Shown here: positions 1-6,197 of the stretch, in pieces
How the letters are laid out: every line of letters starts with the position of its first letter
How positions within the stretch are numbered: the stretch's first letter is position 1
DNA from: Nitrospirota bacterium
Lineage (GTDB): Bacteria > Nitrospirota > CAKKRA01 > 9FT-COMBO-42-15
Length of the DNA stretch: 7,193 nt
NCBI GenBank assembly: GCA_023248415.1
Contig: JAHFEP010000031.1
Location: forward strand, 1 to 7,193
Direction: 5' to 3'
Position numbers and translations under genes: made by a program
The notes under the pieces: generated by a model
What the model was told of the DNA's origin: nothing
What the model saw: the letters and a program-made list of their open reading frames with translations, nothing else
The model's database searches: none

Positions 1-44
1 TAATTATAATAATCTCTCTGTATGCCGCGGATAGCAAGGGTATG

Positions 45-77
45 CGCTGTAGGTTATCCTCACCATATAACCCAGCG
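45..77. repeat. Bulged inverted repeat (hairpin)
   Basis: The left arm is CGCTG (45-49), a TA bulge, then GGTTAT (52-57). The right arm is ATAACC (67-72) followed directly by CAGCG (73-77). This gives 11 base pairs in two blocks around a 9-nt loop (58-66). No T-run follows on either strand, so a rho-independent terminator is unlikely. It could be a recombination or transposition substrate, or a structured RNA element. Function unknown. Confidence 0.5.
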
Positions 78-310
78 AGGGAATAATAAAGAAACCGAAG
101 GGGTAAAGAGGGTCAAATCTTCGTAGTTCACAGCCTTCCATAGCTTTGCAACACCATAGTTTAGCACAGCTCATGTTTTAGATTACAAAAAAAGAGTCGC
201 CCATTTAAAAAAACACCTGTCAAGAGGGTCTGCCAGTGATGCAAAGCCAATATGGCAAGGCCGTTGAGAATTAAAAAGAAATCCTAAAATAATGTAAATG
301 ACCGATACCT

Positions 311-339
311 TTGGCTTTTAGACAAACTGAAAATATAAT
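311..339 (+). promoter_or_regulatory. Possible weak sigma-70-like promoter
   Basis: TTGGCT (311-316) and a consensus TATAAT (334-339) are separated by 17 nt. The -35 box matches the consensus at only four of six positions. In an AT-rich region this can arise by chance. It would start transcription within the attC-like sequence, and no gene follows before the second promoter at 418. Confidence 0.2.
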
Positions 340-342
340 TAC

Positions 343-372
343 CCCTAACAAGTCGCTAAAGAGGGACGCTCC
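343..372 (+). other. Integron attC-like half-site
   Basis: The segment starts CCCTAACAAGTCGCT and continues through GAGGGACGC. That is the arrangement of the left arm (R'' then L'') of many chromosomal-integron attC sites, where a TAAC core is followed by a CAAGTCGCT-like stretch and a GGGACGC block. The complementary right arm, which should end in a GTTRRRY core within roughly 60-130 nt, is not recognisable. A short stem (GGGA, loop CGC, TCCC) sits at 363-373. If real it is a degenerate or truncated site, not a complete one. The call rests on resemblance only. Confidence 0.35.
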
Positions 373-417
373 CCTCAATTCATTGGGTGGATATGAAAGC
401 GAAAAATAAAATACCTG

Positions 418-446
418 TTGCTATATATAACGTTATCCATTATAAT
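418..446 (+). promoter_or_regulatory. Sigma-70-type promoter of the higB remnant
   Basis: TTGCTA (418-423) and a perfect TATAAT (441-446) are 17 nt apart, the optimal spacing. Transcription would start near 453, about 35 nt before the GTG start of the toxin remnant. The -35 box matches four of six consensus positions, including TTG. Placement directly ahead of a toxin gene that normally leads its own operon supports a real, possibly still active, promoter. It would fire towards the 3' end of the opposing polysaccharide operon. Confidence 0.55.
427..436. promoter_or_regulatory. Palindrome between -35 and -10 boxes, candidate operator
   Basis: ATAACGTTAT is a perfect 10-bp palindrome in the spacer of the promoter. 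A second, imperfect 13-nt dyad (TACTATTATGGTA, 449-461) covers the expected transcription start. HigA-type antitoxins repress their own promoters by binding such dyads, so these are plausible former operators. No antitoxin gene is present here, so this is inference. Confidence 0.35.
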
Positions 447-487
447 TTTACTATTATGGTAGCGGTGTCAAATCAAGAAAAAGCCCG

Positions 488-639
488 GTGATAAAATCGT
501 TCGGTGACAAGGGCACAGAGGATATTTTTGACAGGAAAAACTCCAGAGAGGCGCGTCAGACCTGTCCGCAACAAATCTGGCGAGTGGCACAACGAAAACT
601 CGATCAACTCAATGGTGTCGTTTATATGATATTAGGGTT
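488..639 (+). pseudogene. higB: Truncated HigB/RelE-family toxin remnant
   Basis: From a GTG at 488, the first 45 or so codons read like the N-terminal half of HigB-type (plasmid maintenance killer) toxins. The start MIKSFGDKGTEDIF and the later RVAQRKLDQLNGV match the family's opening strand and helices. Intact members are about 90-95 residues, ribosome-dependent mRNA endonucleases encoded just ahead of a HigA antitoxin. Here the frame breaks near 620. In another frame 622-639 reads LYDIRV, fitting the family's LxDLRVPPGN segment, so a small indel seems likely. After that, similarity stops. The catalytic C-terminal half and higA are both missing, so the product cannot be an active toxin. The start has only a weak purine-rich ribosome site. 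The uninterrupted reading frame continues to 739, but that part is antisense to the neighbouring glycosyltransferase gene and is not toxin-like. Confidence 0.7.
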
Positions 640-3034
640 TATTTTGACTGCTAGAAACAGAAGGCGCAACATAAGGCATTATCTTTTCCCAGTGCTTGTC
701 TGTTATAAGGTCATTGGGTGTTATCCATATTTGCGTTGAACCGCCTTTTAATGTGCTGTTAACCGCCTCTGCAAAGGACTCTGCATTTACATGCTCCTTT
801 TTGCCCCATAGGCCGATAGATATGTAGTAAGAGCGGCTTGGGAAGTTGTCTGCCATGTATTTTGCAAGGCCCTCAGATATTGTCGGCTTGGCATCTTCAA
901 GATAAAAATAGTTCCATATAATTATCTTATCAGAATAACGGAGAACGCGTCTGTAATCAAGGCCTGACTCCTTTGCATTGCGCGAGAAGTCCTTCCAGCT
1001 TACAGGCACATCCACATATAATTCCTTTCCGTGCTTATGCACAACCTCTGCAACCTTTTTTATAAACTGCTCCATCATCTCTGACTTCCATTCACCAACA
1101 GACGGGTCATTCCTGTTTATCATCCCACTCTTGTCCAGAGGCCAACCTTTCCTTCCTGAATAAGCCTCATAAGATTTGAGGTCCTTTGCATTAAAAGAGT
1201 AGCTGTAGAATGAAAGCTCTGTAAGGTTTATTATCTCTATTGGATAGTTCCTGCTTACATACTCAATCATATCCAATACAAGCCTGCCAAAATCGCCTTC
1301 AACTATCTCCATCAGGCTTATCTGCTCCGGACTCTTTTCTCCGTCAAAGCGGATTGCTGCTGCCTCTGGATTCTTCTTTATATAATTTGGCGCATAAAGG
1401 TCTATGATTGCCGCAACCTTAAACCCTGTTCTGTGGAATGTTTCAGTTGTTTTTAAAAGCAGGTCGTCCTTTTCACCCTTCTGATGATTCGCCCAATCTT
1501 TTTCGTGTCCCTGCCATTTAAAATATACCCACTCCGGCCTTCCAGCGCCTATGCCTATAACATCTGTCATGCCAATCATCGGACGCTCAAGCACATTGCG
1601 CACAGCATCCCTCCAGTCTCCCCATGCGTCAAAGTGCGTTGAGAGGGCAAGGTTGAATACAGGCTTTGCTGTCTGCTGTTGGCCCTGTTTCATATTCACA
1701 TTATAGGTTTCAAGCCCGGGCTTTTTTAAGTATGTAAGATAAAAGTATGTTGTTCCAGACGAAGCAATAATTAATAACAATGCGGCAAGCGCAACCTTCC
1801 AGCCCTTAAGCTCTTTCGCGTCTATCTGCATAATGTCTCTCCTTTCAGCCTTCTCCCACCTCTCATCAGCGCCCTGAAGCTCCTTCCACCACGAATATGC
1901 TGCAACTGCATTATAGAAAAAAGAAAGGGGGAGAATCAGCAATCCGTATGGAAGATATATTAAATCACTAAAACCTCTGTCTAAGATTATGCTGTATACA
2001 GCAACTATAAAAAAAAATGTGATGCCAAGATAGGTCAAGACCTCCATTGTATCCGCAAAGTAGACATACCTGTTCGCAAGCGCAATAGGTATAATGACAA
2101 TGAGAAACATCTGCATAAGCGGGACTATTGCCATGTTTACAAAATTTATCGGCAGATAAAATGAAAACGGCCTGAACCTCGGCTTAAAAAACATATCACT
2201 GTGAAGAAAGATTATCTTTATGTAGCTTCTCATCCATCTGATGCGCTGTTTCCACAATGCCTTTAATGTTGCAGGGCACTCTGCCATTACCTTTGGCTCT
2301 GGGTCAAAGACAATCCTCTTTCTCATTTTATGAAGCCTGAAAGTAATCTCCAGATCCTCTCCCCATATCTCTCTGAAGCCTTTTATCTCCTTTAATACTG
2401 ATGTCCTTACAGCGCCAAGATTGCCTGTGATTATGGGCAGGCATCCTGCAATTGACAATGCCCTTCGCACAAATCCTGTTCCGATGTGTGTTGTTATTGC
2501 AAGAAACTTCTGGATTGGTGTTGCTGGGTTTAACGGAGCATCATTCCCGCATACCGCATCAATATCCGCACTGCCAAACCATCTCGTCATCTGGCTAATT
2601 GTATTCGGCAGAAAAAGGCTGTCAGCATCAGTAAAGATAATTACCTCTCCTGTTGCAGCATCAATCCCTGCATTCAAAGCGCTTGCCTTGCCGCCATTAG
2701 CCTTATTAATGTAAACAATCTTTCCTTTATCAATAAGGTCTCTGATGCTCTCCTCTGTATTATCTGTTGAGCCGTCATTTATTACGATTATTTCTGTGTC
2801 AGAATAGTCAGACTCAAGGATAGAAAGAATAGATGCCCTTATTGTCTTTTCCTCATTATACGCAGGGATTAAAACGCTCGCCTTTCCATTAAAAGGCGGC
2901 ATCCTTTTCAGCGCCCTCTTCTTCCAGATTTCATAAAGGATGGTTAACGGAAAAAAGATTATGCCTTGTATGCCTAATAAAAAGATGATAAATCCAAAGG
3001 CATAAAACATTGTAAGGAGTGTCAACGTTATCAT
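632..3034 (-). CDS. PgaC-like family-2 glycosyltransferase fused to periplasmic hydrolase-like domain
   Basis: An 800-residue, two-module membrane protein. Residues 1-36 form membrane helices. Residues 50-270 are a cytoplasmic GT-A domain with all processive-synthase motifs: NDGSTD (D87), TDADS (D136, D138), GEDLE (D227 as probable base) and QRIRW (263-267). Helices follow at about 293-320, 333-351 and 357-376, as in PgaC/IcaA N-acetylglucosamine polymerases. A further helix (413-432) leads into a periplasmic domain (about 457-790) resembling TIM-barrel hydrolase-like domains such as the C-terminal half of PgaB. The acidic dyad I would expect in PgaB is not evident; E607 in LTELSF sits near that place. 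The ATG overlaps the upstream stop by 4 nt (ATGA) with no clear Shine-Dalgarno, implying coupled translation. No PgaD-like partner or PilZ domain is seen. The polymerase call is secure; sugar specificity and hydrolase activity are inferred. Confidence 0.85.
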   Translation of the reverse strand: MITLTLLTMFYAFGFIIFLLGIQGIIFFPLTILYEIWKKRALKRMPPFNGKASVLIPAYNEEKTIRASILSILESDYSDTEIIVINDGSTDNTEESIRDLIDKGKIVYINKANGGKASALNAGIDAATGEVIIFTDADSLFLPNTISQMTRWFGSADIDAVCGNDAPLNPATPIQKFLAITTHIGTGFVRRALSIAGCLPIITGNLGAVRTSVLKEIKGFREIWGEDLEITFRLHKMRKRIVFDPEPKVMAECPATLKALWKQRIRWMRSYIKIIFLHSDMFFKPRFRPFSFYLPINFVNMAIVPLMQMFLIVIIPIALANRYVYFADTMEVLTYLGITFFFIVAVYSIILDRGFSDLIYLPYGLLILPLSFFYNAVAAYSWWKELQGADERWEKAERRDIMQIDAKELKGWKVALAALLLIIASSGTTYFYLTYLKKPGLETYNVNMKQGQQQTAKPVFNLALSTHFDAWGDWRDAVRNVLERPMIGMTDVIGIGAGRPEWVYFKWQGHEKDWANHQKGEKDDLLLKTTETFHRTGFKVAAIIDLYAPNYIKKNPEAAAIRFDGEKSPEQISLMEIVEGDFGRLVLDMIEYVSRNYPIEIINLTELSFYSYSFNAKDLKSYEAYSGRKGWPLDKSGMINRNDPSVGEWKSEMMEQFIKKVAEVVHKHGKELYVDVPVSWKDFSRNAKESGLDYRRVLRYSDKIIIWNYFYLEDAKPTISEGLAKYMADNFPSRSYYISIGLWGKKEHVNAESFAEAVNSTLKGGSTQIWITPNDLITDKHWEKIMPYVAPSVSSSQNKP

Positions 3035-4857
3035 TTAAGTATTTTATGTATTCTGAATGCCTCTGCGTATGAAACACCGCTCTGCAGACCTCGGTGCGCA
3101 GCCCTTCCCTTTAAAACAGACGGTTCCATATAGGTCTTATGTTCCTGTGTCTTATGGAATGTTATCAGCCTTAGTTTATCATCTATATAGCCTGTTATGT
3201 CAATATAATAGTTTGGCACAAATTCCCTTGGCGTGCTTACATCCTCATAGCAAAGGACAGATGCAACATCCCTTGCAGCCTCTTTAGTCGCCTCAAAGGC
3301 TGCCTGATGGTCGCTGTGTATATCTATGCCTGTATGAGTCAGTACTATTGTTGCACCTGTTTCCTTAATCTTTTCTTCTATGGCATCCTTAATCATTGGT
3401 ATGCTTTCTTTAAGCCCTGTATCCTTAAAATCCTTGATCCAGAAACCATCCAATTCCATAAACCTTGCTGTCTTTTCTGCCTCCTGCTTGCGGCTGCCGT
3501 TTCCGCTATGTCCGTTTTCGCCCTTGGTTAATGTAAGGCCGTAGACCTTTGCGCCGCTGTCCTTAGCCTTCATTATAAAGCCGCCGCAGCCAAGCTCTAT
3601 GTCATCAGGATGCGCGCCTATTGCAAGGACAACAGACTCCTTAAACTCCTTTGATTTGTGCTCAGCCCATAAAAGGGTAAGAAAAGAGATTCCAAGCGCA
3701 AAGAGCAGAAGATTTTCAGAAAGACTGTGAAGCATCTCTACATCAAGCCACCGTGAGATGGCGTTTCCTCCAAAATGGATAGTAAATGTAAGTATTGTAA
3801 ATGCAGGCAGGACAAAATTAACAAAGTATGTATATACCTTATGCCTCCGCCTTAATATCCGCCTTTTCCTTTTATAGGCATAAATAACAAGGCCAAAGAC
3901 AAAGAGATGCACTAATAATTCAAGGGCCTCTCCTGTTGTCTTAACAAGCATATAGCCGGGGCTGCCGCTTATCTCGCTTAAAAGTTTATTTGCCTCAGCA
4001 TTGAAAGGGTTTATCCTTAAGGCAACCTTTAAATGCTCTTCAGAGAGCTGGGCCTTTCCCATTGCCCTGTATACCTTTGCAAGCATCAGGTGGGTATCTA
4101 TATTGTCAGGCTCTACTGCCTCAGCCTTTTTATAGGTTTCTATTGATTTCTGATAATCCTTCATCCAGAAATATACATCGCCTATTGTCCTGTATATATC
4201 AGGATTGTTTTGTGAAAGAGAGAGCCCTCTCTGCAATGCCTCCATAGCGCCATGAAAGTCCTTTTGCCATGCAAGGACATTGCCCTTTTCTTTATAAAGC
4301 TCTGCCTCATCAGGGTACAGCCTTATAGCCTTATCAAGGATACCATTAGCTGCTGACAGGTCGCCTGTCATGGCATATATTTTTGCAAGGCCTTCAAGAG
4401 CCTTATGGTGATTTGGGTTCTCCTTTAGGACATCGTTATAGAGCTGCTCTGCCTCATCGTATCTGCGCGACCATCTCAAGACCCTTGCCAGGCCTGTCTT
4501 CAATCCATGATTTTTTTTATCAAGCTCTATTGCCTCTTTATAAGTAACAATCGCCTTGTCATTATTTCCAACCCATGAATAAAGTTCAGCAAGCCTTCCC
4601 CTTGCCCCGCTATCATTGGGGTTTAACTCTATAATACGCTGATATTGATTGATTGCCTCAGGAAACCTTTTGGATTTTGCATAGACCTCTGCAAGCGCCT
4701 TGAGTGTAGGCACATGGCCGTGATTCAGCAATGCAGCCTTTGTTAAGACAGCCTCTGCGCCTTTGATGTCGCCTTTATTTAGGAGCATCTGGCCTTCATG
4801 ATAGAGGTCTGAATATGTTGCCTGTAGCAAAAGTATGGTCAATAGAATATGATACAT
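3031..4857 (-). CDS. TPR membrane protein with C-terminal PIG-L/LmbE-type N-deacetylase
   Basis: A 608-residue fusion. A short hydrophobic N-terminus (3-13) is a probable export signal or anchor. Residues 17-288 are eight ungapped 34-residue TPR units. Three membrane helices follow (about 310-327, 343-361, 381-397), with the basic loop KRKRRILRRRHK (329-340) between the first two. Residues 408-608 are a PIG-L family zinc deacetylase. AHPDDIELGCGG supplies H416 and D419 as metal ligands and D418 as base; HSDH supplies H517. Known members remove acetyl groups from GlcNAc conjugates (PIG-L, MshB, BshB). By the positive-inside rule, TPRs are periplasmic and the enzyme cytoplasmic. The start overlaps the previous stop by 1 nt (TGATG), with AGGA 5 nt upstream. 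Its role is probably N-deacetylation of an amino-sugar precursor or nascent polymer. The domain call is firm; the substrate is inferred. Confidence 0.85.
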   Translation of the reverse strand: MYHILLTILLLQATYSDLYHEGQMLLNKGDIKGAEAVLTKAALLNHGHVPTLKALAEVYAKSKRFPEAINQYQRIIELNPNDSGARGRLAELYSWVGNNDKAIVTYKEAIELDKKNHGLKTGLARVLRWSRRYDEAEQLYNDVLKENPNHHKALEGLAKIYAMTGDLSAANGILDKAIRLYPDEAELYKEKGNVLAWQKDFHGAMEALQRGLSLSQNNPDIYRTIGDVYFWMKDYQKSIETYKKAEAVEPDNIDTHLMLAKVYRAMGKAQLSEEHLKVALRINPFNAEANKLLSEISGSPGYMLVKTTGEALELLVHLFVFGLVIYAYKRKRRILRRRHKVYTYFVNFVLPAFTILTFTIHFGGNAISRWLDVEMLHSLSENLLLFALGISFLTLLWAEHKSKEFKESVVLAIGAHPDDIELGCGGFIMKAKDSGAKVYGLTLTKGENGHSGNGSRKQEAEKTARFMELDGFWIKDFKDTGLKESIPMIKDAIEEKIKETGATIVLTHTGIDIHSDHQAAFEATKEAARDVASVLCYEDVSTPREFVPNYYIDITGYIDDKLRLITFHKTQEHKTYMEPSVLKGRAAHRGLQSGVSYAEAFRIHKILK

Positions 4858-6197
4858 CAGAATCCTAACCCTGTTTTAAATACCAGAGACAAAAAGGCTG
4901 TGTGCTGGCTATCTGTCGGCAAGTCTATGAATTTGTAGCCTGCACCCAAATCTACTCTTGGATGAAGCTTGTATAAACCTGACACCATATAGACATTGGC
5001 TGTCTTTCCTGCATAATTGCTCACTGATGAATATTTGTCATAAACATAATCAAGCCTTCCTGAAATCTTTTCTGTAAATTCATAACCTAATCCTCCAAGA
5101 ATAGAATAGTTATAACTGCTGTCCAAGTCCCTGTTCGGCATATATTTAAGCTCTGCAGTCAGTCCGCTCTTTGTAAGCTCTATACCGCCTCCCAAAAGGG
5201 ATTGTGTCTGATATTGGACATTTGTTGATGTTGCCACACCCTGAGTAGTATGAAGATTATCTCTGCCCTTAATCTCTGTCTTCTTAGAGTCAGGGTCCCT
5301 CAATACAGCATACATTGCCTTTAACCTTAAAGGCTCAAATGGTGTTATATAATAAAGCTCGGCTGAGATTTTATGGTTGTTTGCATGGCTATCTTTATCA
5401 TAGAAAAAGCTCGGCCTGAAGTATTCATACGCCAATGTCCCTCTTAAGCTCTTTATGAACCAGTGGGAAGCCTCAAGCTCAGCAACAGGAACAGTGTCAT
5501 ACGAATTTGAGTCAGGATTCGGCTTCTGCACAGCAGGGTCGACTGGATAGTTATAGTCTTTATAGGCAAGGCTGAGTTTTAGATATGAATTCGGATTGTA
5601 GTAGTAATATCCGTTCGCAAAAACCTTGTGCCTTGTATAGTATGTCTGGTCAGCATAACTGTAACCTGCATTTAAATCAAACCTGTCAAAGCCGCCATAA
5701 AAAACCGAGCCTTCATATGCCCATTTTGTATAATCAGGCTCCCATCCGCCAAAGAATGCCTTAAACTGCAAGCCCCTTTTTAGTTTCAGGTTATAAAGGT
5801 CGTCTTTAGCCTCTTCATCCTTTGGCGCAAGCTCAATCGCCTTGTTATACGATTTCTCCGCATCATGGAAGCTTCTTAGCCTCTTCTGGCTTGTTGCAAT
5901 GCCTTTTAAAAGCTCTGGGTTTTCTCCGTAAAGCCCCTTTGCCTTTTCATAATTCTTTAATGCCTCTTCTGATTTTCCCTGCTTGTTCTGCACATCGCCC
6001 ATGAGCTGATAATATTTTGCATTCTTTGGATTTGCAGATATCAATTTGGTTAACTGCTCTTCTGCCTTTGCATACTCGCCTGCATCAATCAGTTTCTTTG
6101 CCTCATCATAAGACACTACAGGTTTTTCTGCAGCAAACACGCTTGCAGAAGCAAACAAGACAACTACAACAAATACAACTAAACTAACTATACGCAT
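4857..6197 (-). CDS. TPR outer-membrane beta-barrel protein (PgaA/YaiO-like export porin)
   Basis: I place the start at 6197, not at the in-frame ATG at 6212. GGAGG lies 8 nt before it, and the protein then begins directly with a basic-hydrophobic signal peptide (MRIVSLVVFVVV) and an AXA-type site after about residue 22 (VFA/AEK). The product has 446 residues. About 30-140 holds three TPR units. From about 145 to the end, alternating aromatic-rich strands (for example FYGGFDRFDLNAGYSYAD) form a beta-barrel ending in FKTGLGF, a typical BAM recognition end with terminal Phe. PgaA/HmsH combine periplasmic TPRs and an export barrel in about 800 residues; this is much shorter, nearer YaiO-type proteins. 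It overlaps the ATP-grasp gene by 10 nt and its TGA shares a base with the next ATG. Probable polysaccharide exit channel; a structural role is the alternative. Confidence 0.8.
   Translation of the reverse strand: MRIVSLVVFVVVVLFASASVFAAEKPVVSYDEAKKLIDAGEYAKAEEQLTKLISANPKNAKYYQLMGDVQNKQGKSEEALKNYEKAKGLYGENPELLKGIATSQKRLRSFHDAEKSYNKAIELAPKDEEAKDDLYNLKLKRGLQFKAFFGGWEPDYTKWAYEGSVFYGGFDRFDLNAGYSYADQTYYTRHKVFANGYYYYNPNSYLKLSLAYKDYNYPVDPAVQKPNPDSNSYDTVPVAELEASHWFIKSLRGTLAYEYFRPSFFYDKDSHANNHKISAELYYITPFEPLRLKAMYAVLRDPDSKKTEIKGRDNLHTTQGVATSTNVQYQTQSLLGGGIELTKSGLTAELKYMPNRDLDSSYNYSILGGLGYEFTEKISGRLDYVYDKYSSVSNYAGKTANVYMVSGLYKLHPRVDLGAGYKFIDLPTDSQHTAFLSLVFKTGLGF

Larger units (their letters stand above)
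1..487. other. Gene-poor AT-rich region with mobile-DNA remnants
   Basis: No convincing coding sequence is present on either strand. Open frames here are short (about 40 codons or fewer), match nothing I recognise, and are interrupted by stops. The stretch holds a bulged hairpin at 45-77, a possible weak promoter at 311-339, an attC-like half-site at 343-372 and the promoter of the toxin remnant at 418-446. I found no tRNA, rRNA or CRISPR repeat. It lies downstream of the minus-strand operon, yet I see no GC-rich stem followed by a T-run that could end that transcript. Its base composition is visibly more AT-rich than the operon. Confidence 0.6.

Noticed and set aside
218..223. Perfect TTGACA on the minus strand as a promoter -35 box.
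   Set aside because: No -10-like hexamer lies 16-18 nt downstream, and no gene follows in that direction.
231..257. Inverted repeats TGCCA/TGGCA and GCCA-ATA-TGGC.
   Set aside because: Stems are only 4-5 bp with no supporting context, within chance expectation.
231..274. Plus-strand short frame ending MQSQYGKAVEN and a stop, as a possible gene end.
   Set aside because: The frame opens only at 209 after a stop, gives about 21 codons and matches no family I know.
112..474. GTCAAATC occurs at 112-119 and 467-474, possibly marking element ends.
   Set aside because: Only 8 nt are shared and the flanks diverge. In about 630 nt a few repeated 8-mers are expected by chance.
2421..2714. A 97-codon plus-strand open frame opposite the glycosyltransferase motifs.
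   Set aside because: It is antisense to conserved catalytic coding sequence, with no promoter or ribosome site and no recognisable family. It is a by-product of codon bias.
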